Shown: positions 12,404 through 24,939, counted from the first letter of the stretch. The stretch is DNA of 64,000 nucleotides from Mustela lutreola (GCF_030435805.1 NC_081295.1:120317501-120381500); one strand, 5' to 3'. The notes: generated by a model not told the origin, from the sequence alone. Numbers and translations: made by a program.

Positions 12404-15400
12404 CTGAAATGAGAGTGAAAGGGAAGATGGATTGGTCATTGGGAGAGTAAGGAGCAATGACATCTTGGAAAGTTATCCGAACATTTCCACCGGCGTCCCC
12501 ATGTCACTGGGAATGAAAGCAGGGCCCGCTCTGCAGGTGTGAGTCCCCAGACCCAAGAGAACACCCTGAAGAACAGGCTATCTGGCGCCCTGTCTTACTG
12601 GACCCGATCTCGGGCTACGGCTACGCGCCTTCCTCCCTACAGGGCTGTCTTTGCCTCATCAGAGTCTGATTTCAGTGGCCTCTTTTGCTCTGTTGTTTTT
12701 CTTTTCTGTGAAAACGTCCCTACTGAAGAATAGTGACACAGTGGAAAGACAGTATCAACCACTTTCCAGAAGTTTCTTACCTCTCTGGCTTCGAAAACGG
12801 AGGATGAAGCTCATTCCGAGGGCAATGAATCCTAGCACCAAGCCTCCGACTCCAGCCAGCATCTTGCTCCGGGCAGAATCAGCTTGTAGCCCTGGGGAGA
12901 ACAGAAGTCAGGGTGACTCCCCGCCTCCATGTGCATCCACCCCAGGGCCCTGTCTGACACCAGGAGCCTGATCTAATCTGCCACGGAGGGAAAAGGAAGG
13001 GGAGAAGGCCAAGTGCGGAGTCACTATGGAGAAGGAGTAGGTGTGGAAAGCACTCTAAAGTTTGGGGCCTCAGAGTTCTGGCTTCCACAGGAGGAAATGC
13101 TGGTTTGAGGTCAGGCATTAAGTCCAAGCTTAAGGGACTGAAGGGAGGCTGAAGGGAGAGGCATTTCCATGTCTGAGGACCAGTCATGAAGGTGACTGCC
13201 TTTCTGTTTTGTTTGTTTGTTTTTTGACACAGAGAGATTCCTTAGATGTCCCCCCCCCCCCCCCCCCGCCTCCTGACGGGGCGGGATAAATATGTATGAG
13301 GATTGCCAGATCTTCCCTGCTCCCAGCCAAGGCTGAGGCCCGTTAGGTTGCTGAGGATCACAGGGTAGCGTTGTGCAGTGACACAAGACAAAATGAGTGG
13401 ACCTCTGAGCCTGGGGCCTGGAGGGTCATCAGGGAGTAACTCACTCCACTCCACGGTGACAGGACTGTCCAGGCTGGGGTGCTCCACTTGGCAGCTGTAA
13501 ACGTCTCCCTGCTGGGGGGTCATTTCCAGCATCACCAGGATCTGGAATGTCCAGTCTCCGTTATGCATCAAGTTGGTGGATAAAACCCCAGCTGTTTCCT
13601 CCTGTCCATTCAAGAACCAGCGGACTTGAATGTGGCCTGGGTAGAAATCTGACACGTGGCAAACAAGCAGGTTGTGGTGCTGCGGGTGCCCCTTCTTAGA
13701 GGGGGAAACGTGCACTTGAGGCTGGACTGGGAGGGGAAAAGACTCTTATTAGGACAGCTGAGACAGCCAATGCAGTGCATTGAGCGGCTTTCTTGCCAAA
13801 CAGACTTCTCAGATGTTAAAGATCACTCCTATCCCCTAATAAGCTACTTAGAGGCAGGAGAATGGGAACCCAGTAGAAAAAAGGAATAAAACATTCAAAT
13901 GTTCTAAGAATGACCTTGTCATACCCAATAATGCAAGAGCAAAGAAGAACAGGAGAGGGTCAGTTGGTGCTCTAGAACACTTCTGCCAGAAATGTAGGTT
14001 GACAGTGACTAATATTCTTTGAGCAGAAATATTGGACCAGTAATGAGGCTACCTGAATTTACATTTTTCTCATCTTGTTCAAAAAGGTGTATAATCCTGC
14101 CAGATATTATCTTGGAATCAGAATATATTCAGCCCCTAGATTTCCTCTGATCTAGCAGTCTGATATTCTCCTTAAAAAGAAGAGGAGAAAATGGGATGCC
14201 TGGGTGGCTTAGTTGGTTAAGCATCTACCCTAGGCTGCCTTCATGTTCTTCATGAACCCTGGGATCGAGTCCACATAGGACTCCTTGCTGGGTGCAGAGC
14301 CTTCTTCTCCCTCTGCCTGCCTCTCCCCCTGCTTGTGCTTGAACTCTCTTTCTCTCTGATAGATGATAGATAGATAGATAGCTGGGAGAAGAAATAAAGT
14401 AGCTTGGTCTGTTGTTGGTTTTTAAAAAAAATTTTTTAGATTATTTCTTTCTTTATTTGACAGATAGAGATCACAAGTAGGCAGAGAGAGAGGAGGAAGC
14501 AGGCTCCCTGCTGAGCAGAGAGCCCAATGCAGGACTTGATCCCAGAACCCTGAGACCATGACCCAAGCTGAAGGCAGAGGCTTAACCCACTGAGCCACCC
14601 AGGTGCCCCAGCTTGATCTGTTCTTGATTTTAACCTGTCTCCGGGCTTCCTCTACCAGGAAAAAAAAAAAAAAAAGGGTTGTGGCAAAATCCGCAAACCC
14701 AATGCTGCTGGCTCTTTCCTGTCTGCCCAGCGGGGTAGTCTGGCCCCTTGCCGCGCTGGCCTGGCCCCTGGGCTCCTTGCGGACTCCCGGTCCCGTCGGC
14801 CGCTCCCGCCTCTGCTGCCCAAGTCCACCCCGTGCAGAGTGGCTGCTTCAGACCCGCCCTGTCACCTCGGCGCTTCAGCGTGAAACCCTCGTCCAGGTCG
14901 AAGTTGTGCTTGCACACGGAGTCCACGGCGCTCCGTCTCAGGTACAGGAACTCCCTCTGGATGTTCCAGTTCCTGGCAATTATGCGGCCCAGCTCGGACT
15001 CGGGGACAAACACCCCCGCGGCGCTGTCGAACTGGACGAACAACTCTCGGTTGTAGGTGTATTGCTCCAGGAAGCGGTGCGTCCCGTTTAACTCCAAGCA
15101 GGTGCTCCGCCTCTGGTAGACGTAAAGATCTGCGGGGAGTAAACCAGGAGGTGAATGGAAGAATGTCTGGGAGAGGGGCGCCTGGGTGGCTCAGGCCCTG
15201 ATGCCAGAATCGGGGATCAAGTCCCCTATCACGCTCCCCGCTGTGTGGGGGTGGGAGCCTGATTCTCCCTCAGCCTCTGGCTGCCCCTCCCCCTGCCCCC
15301 ACCCCGCGAAATAAATAAATAAATAAATAAATAAATAAAACCTTTAAACAAAAAGAATGTATAGGGGAATATAATAATGAATATGGGGGTGAGGAAGCAT

Positions 15401-18400
15401 TTCTTAAGCAAACATAAAATCACAAAGAGCTATGCAAAGGGCACCACTAAGAAGTTAAGAGACAGAATAGAAATACACTATACAGTGATAGGGAACTGGG
15501 TAAGGAGTGGGAATGGGAATTTATAGGAGAGGAAACTTGCAAGGCAGACTGCAGCTCACCCGTGGGAAGAAACTTCAGAAAGTAATGAGACTGAGATCTG
15601 TTAGACTCGGAACAGTTAGCGTCTGGATAGGTCCATGTTGGTGCTTGGCGGTGTGGAGAAAGCATCATATGGAGTGTAGCCGCCCACCCTCCCATGGCTA
15701 GAAGGACACTTGGTCAACTTGAAGAGATGTATGCCATATGACTCAGCACTCCCACAACTTGTTAGAGGTCTAGAATGTCCACACAGGTCCATAAAGGAAC
15801 AAGTAGGGGCTGTGGCTGCCTGTGGCATTATTTATGACCCTGAGGAATTGGCAGGAATCAGTTGGTGTGATCATACCTGGGACAGCAAACACCTAAAATC
15901 TCTTGTCGATGTGTACCATGGAATATTTTGTTAAAGATTTTATTTATTTATTTATTTATTTAGAGAGAAAGCATGAACGGAGGAGGGCAGAGGAGCAAGG
16001 AGAGAGGATCCCAGACAGACTCCCCGCTGAGCATGGAGCTGGCATGGGGTTCGAGCTCAGGACCTTGAGATCATGACCTGAGCTGAGATCAAGAGTCAGA
16101 TGCTCAACCGAGTCAGCCACCCAGATGGCCCTGGATCATGGAGTGTTATGTAACCATTAGATGAAACCAAATGGTTGTACACTTTATAGTAGAAATATTA
16201 AAAATATAGGCACAAGAAATATCTATCTTGAAAGAATGCTTAAGAACAAAAACTATGTAGGAAACCCACTAGAGTGGGTGAGTGCATTCTCTGTGTATTT
16301 TAGAATCTTATCACAATGGTCCCATTAGGGACACGCAGACAATTTGATTTTTCCCCCATGTCCTGTCCTGTTCTTTACACTTGAACATTTTAAGGCAAGT
16401 TTCTCTTTTATTCATATTTGTATACAGGACCTAACCTAAGCCTTAGGAAATTCTTTTTTTTTTAAGATTTTATTTATTTATTTGACAGACAGAGATCACA
16501 AGTAGGCAGAGAGGCAGGCAGAGAGAGAGGAGGAAGCAGGCTCCCCGCTGAGCAGAGGGCCCGATGTGGGGCTCGACGTGGGGCTCCATCCCAGGACCCA
16601 GAGATCCTGACCTGAGCCGAAGGCAGAGGCTTAACCCACTGAGCCACCCAAGCGCCCCGCCTTAGTAAATTCTTATAAATCAAAGAATAAGCAGAAAATT
16701 GGTTTTGTTTTTTAACATGTTTCCAGCTTTACTGACATATATTTGACAATAAAATCATATATATTTAAGGTGTGAAACCTGATGGTCTGATATATGTGTA
16801 CATTGTGAAATATTCTGAAGTCAATCGATATATTCATCATCTCATACAGTTACTAATTGTCCTTTTTTCTCCTTCTTTGGTGAGACCACCTAAGAGTTCA
16901 AGTACACAATATAATATTGTCAACTATAGTCACACTGCTGTACACGGTTCTCCAGAACTTACCTATAACTGAAACGTAGTACTCCTTGAAAAATATCTCC
17001 CTATTTTCACCTCCTCCAGCTCCTGTAACCATTTCTATCAATTTGACTATTTCAGATTTCACATATAAGTAAGATCATGCAGTATTTGTCTTTCTACATC
17101 TGGCTCATTTCACTGAACATAACGTCCTACAGGTTTATCCATGTTGTTGCAAATGTCAGGATTTCCTTCTTTTTAAAGGCTGAAGAGTATTGCATTGTGT
17201 ATATATACACCATATTTTCTTTATTCATTCATCTGTTCTTGGACATTTAAGTTGTGTCCATATATTGGTTTTGAGAATAGTACTGAAATGAACAGAGAAG
17301 AGCTGGTATCTTTTCAAAATCCAGATTTCATTTCTTCTGGATATATGCCCAGAAGCGAGATTGCTGGATCATATGGCAGTCCTATTTTTAATTTTTTGAG
17401 GCACCTCCATACCGTTTACCATAGTAGCTGCACCAACTTATATCCTCACAGCTGTATCTGGTTCTCTTTTTGCCACATCCTAACATTATTAATCTTCCAC
17501 CTTTTGATTCTATCCATTCTAACAGGTGTGAGATGATACCTCACTGTGGTTTTAATTTGTATTATGAAGTTGATAATTAGTAAAGTGAATTAGTAAATTC
17601 ATTAGTAATGTTGAGCACTTCTTCATATACATGTTAACCACTGTATGTCTTCTTTGGAGAAATGTCTATTCAGATCCTTTGCTGTTTTTTTAAATCAGGA
17701 TTTTTTTTTTTCTATTGAGTTACATGAGCTCCTGAATTTCGAATACATGGTTTGCAAATATTTTCTCCCCATTCCATAGGTTGCCTTTTCACTGTATTGT
17801 TTCCTTTTCTGTGCAAAAGCTTTTCAGTTTTTCTGTTTTTGCTTGTTGCTTGTGTTTTTGATGTTGTATCCAAAAAAATCATTGTGTAGACCAGTGTCAA
17901 GAAGGTTTTCCTTTATGTTTTCTTCTAGGAGTTTTATAATTTTGGATTTTACATAAATATTTAATCAATTTTGAGTTGATTTTAGTATATGGTATGAGAT
18001 AAGGGTCCTATTTTATTATTCTGCATGTGGATATCCAGTTTTCTCAATATCACTTATTGAAGAATGTCTTTCCTTTATTGTACGTTCTTGGCACTCTTGT
18101 TGAATATCAGTTGACTGTAGATATATGGATTTATTTCTGGATGTCTATTATATTCCACTGTTGCCTATATGTCTGAATTTATGCCAGCATCATAGTGTTT
18201 TGATCACTGTAGCACTGTAATACATTTTGAAATCAGGAAATGTGATGCTGTGTTCTTCTTGCTCAAGATTGTCTTGATCATTCAGGGTCTTTTGTAATTC
18301 CAAACGACTTTTAGAATTGTCCCATTGTACTTTTGTAAAGAACCCCGTTGGAGGTTCGAAAGGGATGGCATAGAATCTGTATGTAACTTTAGGTTGTATG

Positions 18401-18579
18401 AACATTCTTCTAGTCCATGAACGTGGATGTCTTCATTTATCTGTGTCTTCTTTGATTTATTTTACCAATTTTTCAGTAATTTCCATTTCTTCTTACTTCT
18501 TTGGTTAAGTTTATTCCTAAGTATTTTATACTTTTTGTTGCTATTGTGTGTGATTGTTTTCTTTCTTTATTTTTGTGAT

Positions 18580-18618
<39 letters not shown>

Positions 18619-21600
18619 TTGTTTTCTTAACTTCAGTTTGGATAGTTCTTTGTCTGTGCATAGAAAGGTGATTGATGTTTGTATTTTGATTTCCTATCCT
18701 GCAAGTTTACTGGATTTGTTCTGTTTTTACTGGATTCATGGTATGTTTTAATAGTTTTTTTTTGTTGAGTCTCAAAGGTTTTCTGTCTACCTGAACATGT
18801 CATCCACAAACAGGGATAATTCTATTTCTTCTTTTCTGATTTGGATATCTTTTATGTCTTTTTCTTGTCTAATTGCTCTGTCTAGGATTATCTTACGTTG
18901 AAAAGAGGACGCAAGAGTGGACATCCTTGGCTTGAACCAGATTTTGGAAAGCTCTCAGTTTTCCCCCATTGATAAGATAGGCTGTGGGCTTTTCATCTAT
19001 GGCCTTTATTATGTTGAGGTTAAGGTCCCTCTACATTTTTGTTGAGAGTTTAATCATGAATGGATGTTGAACTTTCTCAACTGCATTTTCTGTGTCTGTT
19101 GAGATGATCATGTATTGTTTTTCTCTTTCCGTTTGTTAGCATGGTGTATCTCGTCGATTTATTTATTTGCTTATGTCCAAATTTGCTTGCATCCCAGGGA
19201 TAAATCCCACTTAGTCATGGTGTATAATTCCTTTAATATGAATTTGGTTTGTTTGTATTCTTTTGAGAATCTTGAATATATATTCATTATGAATATTGGC
19301 CTGCAGTTTTCTTTTCTAGGGTTGTCTTTGTCTGATTTTGTTATCAAGGTAATACTACCAGCAAAGAATTGATTATAAATTGCTGGCTGCCTGGAATCTA
19401 ATTGGGGCTCTACAGCTGGCTGTTGAAGGAGTCTTTAAGTTGCAGCTTCTCTGTGTGACTTAAAGTGTATCATAAATGGAAAGTCCTGAATGAATTTATC
19501 ACACAACTGCCCAGACCACAGAAATGAGGACAGTGCTGCACAGTGGCAGAAGTAAAGGATGTTTGAAGAACAGGTCAACACAAGGCTCACACTGTGATTT
19601 CAGGGCTGAGCTCTGGGAGCCCAAGCTCCAGAAGAAGCTCCTTCCTCCACTCAGGAGTCTTTCTGAGTGGCTGTCAAAGGGCCTTAACAGGCCATCCAAA
19701 CAGTAGGAAGAAGTGTGAGGGGGTCTGACCATCATCTCTGTCTCTGTAGAGATGATAAGAGTTGATCTGGGTGGTCTTATCAGAGTCCTTGTCCTTCCTT
19801 AGGGCTCCACATGCCCCAACTTGAAGTTGCTCAACTGGTTGCTCAGGGAAGAAGAGAGGCACCACACAAATCTCAGGGAGCCCTATACAACTTTAGACTA
19901 CAAGGGCTGTGCTACAGTAGCACTTCAGTTCTCTTAGCTCTACCAAACCGTTCTTGCTCTGGGCTCTGCCCCTCAGCCTCTGAACCCCTGGCCCCATCCA
20001 CTTTGGAGTCTGTGCTCTCTGTCTTCCATCAGCCTACTGCTGATACTGCTGCTCTACTCCCCCACATTGAATGAACTCCATTTCCTGTTCCACTGAGAGT
20101 TTTCCCCACCTGTTTTTCAATGAGGATACTGTTCTGTTAGTTCTGAATAATGGTTTTGATTTTTTTTTTTTCAAAGCAGTGGACTTTTAAAAAACTTCTG
20201 TTGTAGTCCCAGTAGTTTATTTTTGCTTTAATTCTGGCAAGTAAAGCAACTTTAAGTTAGACTCTCACCATTTCCACCTGTAAAAAAGGATGTTACTATT
20301 ATTTTTATTATTTACCTTGAAGAACTATGTTAAAATTAAATAAAATGTTATAAATAAAACCTAGAGCATAGTATCTGGTCCTGGTCACTGGAGGTTAAAG
20401 CCCTTCCCCTTGTCAAGCTATGATGGCTTAAATTATGTGGAGACGAAGAGAAACACAAAGGACCGAACCCTAGTTTGTTCAGAATGGCTCAAATGGAGCT
20501 GCCCTTTGAGGCACAACATTAGTGCTTGAAAAGGAGCTTTTATTAATTTAATATTGATAATTTCTTTCTTTCCACCTCATCTTTAACTTGGGAAAGGGAG
20601 ATAGAAGAAGTGGACTAAACAGTAGATTAAATCCCCAGGTGTCTTCTGCCTCCCAGGTGTATGATAGGTTAGAGTCCCAAGGCTTCAATGCCAGAGTGGC
20701 AAATGTCATGAACAAGGAATGTTTCAAGTGGCTGTTGGATGAAACAGTTCTGTTTCATCCATGAGTTGGATGCTTTCTTTCTCCAAAGTTTTCTTCATGA
20801 CCCAATAGTCACTAGTGTTTTCTTAACAACTTCAGCATCTCCCCTTTGGTCTCTTTTTATTTTTGCTCTGTTGGAAGTTGAAGAAATCTTGAGGAGTTGG
20901 AGGCATAAGAAGTTGGAGGAATATGCCCAACCCATTGGGTCCAAGTTTCCAGGACTCATATTTCACTTAGTAATGAGTTCTTCAGCATCAAAACTGTGCA
21001 GAGAGCTCCTGGTCCACCTGCTTGCTCCCCATAGCAGTCTCTCTCACAAGGTAATGAGACTATATTCGTTCTTCTTAAATCTGAATCCACTGGGTTCTCC
21101 ATCTCATCCCACCTCTCCTACCACACCACACTTCTCGCTGTTCACTCCAAAGGATACCCTAGCCCCGTTTTCAATGTACTCATATCAGCACTACTGTCCC
21201 TGGGCCCCACAATAGAGTTGCCTCTCCTGTCACCTCTTGTGGGACGCTGTCCCATCTCACCAGCTACTTCCACAGTTCCTCTGGCTGTCTAGGACTCTCG
21301 TTTCTCCATTTTTTTCTCTCATGGCAGGCATGAGCCCACAGCTGAGCTGCCCTGTCTAACTCTCTGCCCATCCGAGTTAGAAATGTCTGAAATTTTCCCT
21401 TCTCTCTACCTGAGAAATGAGTACATTGGGATAGAATTTGAGCAGATGAATTTGGGAGTTTCAAATGCTTTTATCCCTGGAAATTAAGGAAGGAACCTGA
21501 GAGTACCTGATCCTCAGGAGAAAGTGGGGCTGGCCTTATGGATGGGGATGAGGAGGTTGGGAAATTTTAACATAAACAAATTCACCATTCTATCACAAAT

Positions 21601-22254
21601 GGTCTGCTTCATGGTGAAGAAGAGGTCATTTCCTATTTCCGACTTCTTCTCTGGCCTGTCCTGATGTGCCCTGATCCAATTCCTGATGTGAGGGACAATC
21701 AGCTGCACTGGTATCCTGTTGGTCTTAACCACAGCTTGTCCTCATCACCCTCCCCTGCTGCTCTGGCCATCATTGATTCCTCACTGGTTCCAGTGACAGT
21801 TCCTGCCTGGTTCTGTGGAAGGGGCCCTTACCTGGAGCGCTGATTCTACAGGGTGATCTTCAGATCTTGGACAATGCAGACTAACCCTAATTTCCCCTTT
21901 CTGATCTTTGGTGGATGTTGAAATGTCACTTTGGTGACCCTTTTGTGAGAACCTTGTCCCTCCAAAATCACTCCAGACCACCAGGTACCATTGTCCCCAT
22001 TACATGCACACCCTCATCTCCTCTCTGGTGAGAATAGCAGTGCCTGTACCATGTCAGAGCCCCAAAGTCTTTCTCAGGGACTGAGCCCACATGGAAAACT
22101 CCCTAAGGTCATTCCCTGAGCTGGGTTCTCCAAGAGGAGCAGCTCTGCACTTACCTGGGCTCTCTCTGCTGTGAACCAAAGGGGAGCTCAGCATCACCAA
22201 GGACATCATGAGGGCTGCCATCCCTGGGACCTCAATGATCCTCAAGACCACCAT
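12399..22254 (-). CDS. DPB1: MHC class II DP beta chain gene, complete and open
   Basis: This gene encodes the beta chain of an MHC class II DP molecule, which pairs with a DP alpha chain to present peptides to CD4 T cells. Five coding exons on the minus strand are 22254-22155, 15129-14866, 13726-13445, 12891-12781 and 12403-12399. Their lengths (100, 264, 282 and 111 nt, plus 5 nt with the stop) match human DPB1 exons 1-4, all boundaries are AG/GT, and phase is continuous, giving 253 residues (human 258). A leader, beta-1, beta-2 Ig domain, membrane segment and short tail follow in order. The beta-1 stretch [10 protein letters not shown] lacks two residues that DR and DQ beta chains have, a DP hallmark. 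The gene is head to head with the DP alpha gene at 25.4 kb. Nothing disabling is visible in the coding sequence, but the putative promoter CCAAT is altered. By map order it could instead be the equivalent of human DPB2. Confidence 0.88.
12781..12891 (-). CDS. DPB1: DPB exon 4: connecting peptide and membrane segment
   Basis: The exon is 111 nt, the same as human. It reads [20 protein letters not shown], then [17 protein letters not shown] single membrane helix keeps the GxxGxxxG-type glycine face used for pairing with the alpha chain. Both splice sites are canonical. Confidence 0.88.
13445..13726 (-). CDS. DPB1: DPB exon 3: beta-2 Ig domain
   Basis: The exon is 282 nt and encodes a C1-type Ig domain beginning [13 protein letters not shown] and ending SPVTVEW. 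It has the cysteines in LLVCHV and YSCQVEH, the DFYPG motif and the [11 protein letters not shown] strand. The match to human DPB1 is very close. The donor is A then gtgagt. A poly-C tract lies in the intron just downstream (13251-13267). Confidence 0.92.
14193..14385 (+). mobile_element. Older SINE in DPB intron 2
   Basis: Head GGGATGCCTGGGTGGCTTAG; tail grew into (GATA)n at 14359-14382. Confidence 0.88.
14420..14610 (-). mobile_element. Carnivore SINE in DPB intron 2, reverse
   Basis: Diverged duplication AGCTTGGTCTGTTGTTGG / AGCTTGATCTGTTCTTGA. Confidence 0.9.
14866..15129 (-). CDS. DPB1: DPB exon 2: beta-1 peptide-binding domain
   Basis: The exon is 264 nt (88 codons), starting [20 protein letters not shown] and ending DEGFTLKRR. 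Visible beta-1 landmarks are both disulfide cysteines (STC and SVCKHN), the NGT glycosylation site, the tryptophan in RNWN, and the HN pair in CKHNFD that contacts the peptide backbone. Acceptor and donor are canonical. There are no stops. Confidence 0.9.
15176..15350 (+). mobile_element. SINE in DPB intron 1
   Basis: Shortened body, (AAAT)n tail at 15308-15340. Confidence 0.85.
15931..16131 (-). mobile_element. Older SINE in DPB intron 1, reverse
   Basis: Diverged; expanded (ATTT)n end at 15945-15962. Confidence 0.85.
16460..16658 (-). mobile_element. Carnivore SINE in DPB intron 1, reverse
   Basis: Flanks CCTTAGGAAATTCTT / CCTTAGTAAATTCTT. Small internal tandem GTGGGGCTC. Confidence 0.92.
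16700..19372 (-). mobile_element. LINE-1, reverse, in DPB intron 1
   Basis: The 3' end lies near 16710 (poly-T, then AACATGTTTCCAGCTTTACT). Antisense ORF2 runs to about 19372, 5' truncated. Typical antisense text includes CATGTCATCCACAAACAGGG at 18797. A (TG)n run at 18583-18617 lies inside it. Confidence 0.85.
18583..18617 (+). repeat. (TG)n microsatellite
   Basis: About 17 TG units within the reverse L1. Confidence 0.95.
19373..22154. other. DPB intron 1, exon-1 side
   Basis: Non-repetitive by eye. A 158-codon open frame at 20739-21215 has no recognised domain. From about 21500 the sequence is duplicated at 36.1-37.35 kb. Confidence 0.6.
22155..22254 (-). CDS. DPB1: DPB exon 1: signal peptide
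   Basis: The exon is 100 nt and reads [20 protein letters not shown], then [13 protein letters not shown], a typical class II leader with a hydrophobic core. It ends in phase 1 at a good donor (CCAG then gtaagtg), as in human DPB1. A copy with 4 differences in 100 nt lies at 37357-37456. Confidence 0.9.
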
Positions 22255-22397
22255 CCTGGAGCCTGGGAAAGGATGGGGGCTGAGACACTTGCAGTCAGAG
22301 CGTCTCTCACTCAATGGGCCCCACTCCTAAAATATCAGAGATGATGAGCTTGGACAGGCTTCCTTATTCCCTGGGTGTGGCCAGATTCTGAAAAAGG

Positions 22398-22407
22398 AAT
22401 CAATAAG
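22398..22407 (-). promoter_or_regulatory. DPB promoter Y-box-like site, altered
   Basis: On the minus strand this reads CTTATTGATT, 144 bases before the DPB ATG, where a class II Y box (inverted CCAAT) is expected. The paralogous copy at 37642-37651 reads CTTATTGGTT, so the CCAAT core is intact there and changed here. A clear X box was not recognised. Assignment as a Y box rests on position and on the paralogue. Confidence 0.4.
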
Positions 22408-22799
22408 CAGGAATTGATACTCACCAGACAGAAGTTTGGCATAAAGCACATGATTCTTTAAGGTGTTAAGATTCACTGAAGAGAGTATAAGGAAAGGGAT
22501 CCTCATTTTGAGCAACTGGGTGAGTCATAAGGCTTGATTTTTTTTTTTTTTAATATACTTTCCTCCCTAGGAATTGATCCCAAGGAATGTCATTCCCTGG
22601 TGGGAATGATGGTGGAATGCCATCCCCCTTGCATGGACATGTTGTGGGACAGAGAAGGTCCTAAGCAGTGTGTTAATGACTTGGGGGGATTAAACTGCCC
22701 ATCCCAGAACTCAAAATTAGCCCTGGGAGTTAATGCAGTTTTGCAAAGTATATGGTGTGGTTCCTCTCAGTGGTTCTGTAGCTTTTAGAATAAGAAAGG

Positions 22800-23010
22800 G
22801 TATGGACTAAGGGTCTCTGCGTTTCATAGGTGTGGAAGTAGGTGTACAACTTTACACAACTTTACTTGCCTTTCTGTGCCACGATTTCTTCATTTTTGAA
22901 ATGGGGATGGTAGCACCTGCATATCAGTAATTCTTGAGGGTGAAATGGGAGCGCTGTGTAAAATGCTTTAGAAACTTATAGATCTGAGAGTTTTGAGTAG
23001 ATCAATTAAG
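22800..23010 (+). repeat. MIR-like element
   Basis: TTCTTCATTTTTGAAATGGGG and AAAATGCTTTAGAAAC follow the MIR pattern. Lies in the DPB-DPA intergenic block. Confidence 0.45.
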
Positions 23011-23698
23011 TTATCGGGAACCATCTTTTTTTTTTTCAATTTAACATACATACATATTTTTGGTAACTGTTAAACAGCAAATTGTCCCATCAAACAATAG
23101 AGATAGTCCCTGAAATGAAGTGCATATACTCCTGAAACATATAGTTCCTGAAATAAAGTAAATATACTCCCACAGAACTCACAACCTAAGAAAGACAATA
23201 ACAAAACAAATATGATTTCCAACAAATATATTAAGTACTTAAATACAGTGTTGATGAATTGAGTAAAAGCATACGAAATATTTAATTGAGGTTTTCTATT
23301 AGGTAAAAAGATGCATTATAGCGAAGTGGTCAGGCACAGGTTTAGAAAGCTCCTTTCTATTACTTCTAGATTTTTTTTAACCCACTGTAACTTATTTTCT
23401 CTCACATAGAATGGAGATCATTATGTCATTGGTTTATTGGGAAATCTAACTGGGATGATATTGAGTATTTGTGACTCTCTTAAAACAAAACTTCGCACAT
23501 AGTAAGGAATCAAGAAATGTTAATATTATAATGCAGGACTACTTCAGAACATGAGAAATTCTTTATCTAATACAATATATTATTTAATCCAATAATATAA
23601 ATTCTATAATTTTAACAATAAACACCAGAGGAATTTCTGCAATTCCCCATCCCTTAAGTGTATTTCCAAATCCCTCTGTAATAAAACAGGATATCATG

Positions 23699-23890
23699 CG
23701 GTGTCTGGGTGGCTCAGTTGGTTAAGTGCCTTCAGCTCAGGTCATGATTCAAGGGTCCTGGGGTTGAGCCCCGCATCAGTCTCCCAGCTCAGCAGAGAGC
23801 CTGCTTCTCTCTCTCTCCCTCTGCCTGCTGCTCTGCTTACTTGTGCTCTCCATCTCTCTGTCAAATAAATAAATAAAATCTTTAAAAAAA
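23699..23890 (+). mobile_element. Older SINE between DPB and DPA
   Basis: Full head and (AAAT)n tail. Confidence 0.88.
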
Positions 23891-23970
23891 AACACAGCAT
23901 ATCAGCAAAATATCTACCATTAGACTTAATGTGAAATGATTAGGGAAATTGTCCTTAACATTAAGATTTA

Positions 23971-24067
23971 AAGGTGCCTGGCTGGCTCAGTCAATAGGAC
24001 ATGAGACTCTTGATCTCAGGGTCATGAGTTCAAACCCCATGTTGGGCATGGAGCCTACTAAAAAAAT
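23971..24067 (+). mobile_element. Old short SINE
   Basis: GGTGCCTGGCTGGCTCAGTC head with GAGTTCAAACCCC; no long body. Confidence 0.75.
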
Positions 24068-24301
24068 ATTTGACGAAAAACAGTGAGATATAAATAAAGG
24101 TGCCTTATATCACCAAATTCTGTATAAGAAGAAATAAAAGAGTAATAATTAGAAATGAAACAATTAGGCATTTTTTGCCTTCTGTTTATCTCCCTGGAAA
24201 CATCAAAGAATTCCTGTAAAATTATCAAAGGTATAAAATGATAAATATAGTATCATTTGATAACAGATGAATTCCTATATAATACTGAGAATTAACATGA
24301 A

Positions 24302-24492
24302 GGGATGCCTGGGTGGCTCAGTTAGTTAAGGGTCTGACTCTTGATTTGGGCTCAGGTCATGATCTCAGGGTTGTGAAATTGAGCCTCAAGTCAGGCTCTG
24401 CGCACAGAGGGGGTTGGCTTGAGTTTCTCTCCCTCTTCCCCACCTCCCAACTCCTGCTCTCTCTCAAATAAATAAGTCTTAAAAAAAAAAAA
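24302..24492 (+). mobile_element. SINE joined to L1 3' end
   Basis: Head GGATGCCTGGGTGGCTCAG; poly-A runs directly into L1 3' UTR sequence. Confidence 0.85.
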
Positions 24493-24497
24493 GGAAT

Positions 24498-24825
24498 TGA
24501 TGCAGAGAAAGACAAATATATGGTTTCACTCATATGTGGAGTATAAGAAATAGCGCAGAGGACCATAAGGGAAGGGAGGGAAAACTGAATGGGAAGAAAT
24601 CAGAGAGGGAGACAAACCATGAGAAAGTCTGGACTCTGGGAAACAAACTCAGGGTTGCAGAAGGGGCTGGGGTGCGGGGATGGGGTAACCGGGTGATGGG
24701 CATTAAAGAGGGCATGTGATGTGGTGAACACTGGGTGTTTTACGCAACTAATGAATCACTGAACACTACATCAAAAACTAAAAATGTACTTATGTGTTGG
24801 CTAATTGAACTTAATTTAAAAAATG
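24498..24825 (+). mobile_element. Truncated L1 3' end abutting a SINE
   Basis: L1 3' UTR (AAAGTCTGGACTCTGGGAAA) directly follows the SINE at 24302-24492. GAATTAACATGAAG before the SINE and GAATCAACATGAAG after the L1 look like one shared target duplication. The paralogous block at about 39005 lacks both. Confidence 0.75.
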
Positions 24826-24939
24826 AATCAACATGAAGTTTTGAATAGTTATCCATTCACAAAGGTCACTAACCATAAAAAATACAAAACCAACTTCTAC
24901 AACATATTTCAAAACAATCTCAAGAGGAAGATAATTTGA

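Noticed and set aside
12651-12971. 106-codon plus-strand frame
   Set aside because: Antisense of DPB exon 4 and its flanks.
14603-15091. 162-codon plus-strand frame
   Set aside because: Antisense shadow of DPB exon 2 and part of intron 2; the exon reading with matching splice sites explains the sequence.
18427-18620. Cys/Val-repeat peptide frames
   Set aside because: Produced by the (TG)n microsatellite.
20739-21215. 158-codon frame in DPB intron 1
   Set aside because: No recognisable domain or paralogue and no splice context; likely chance.
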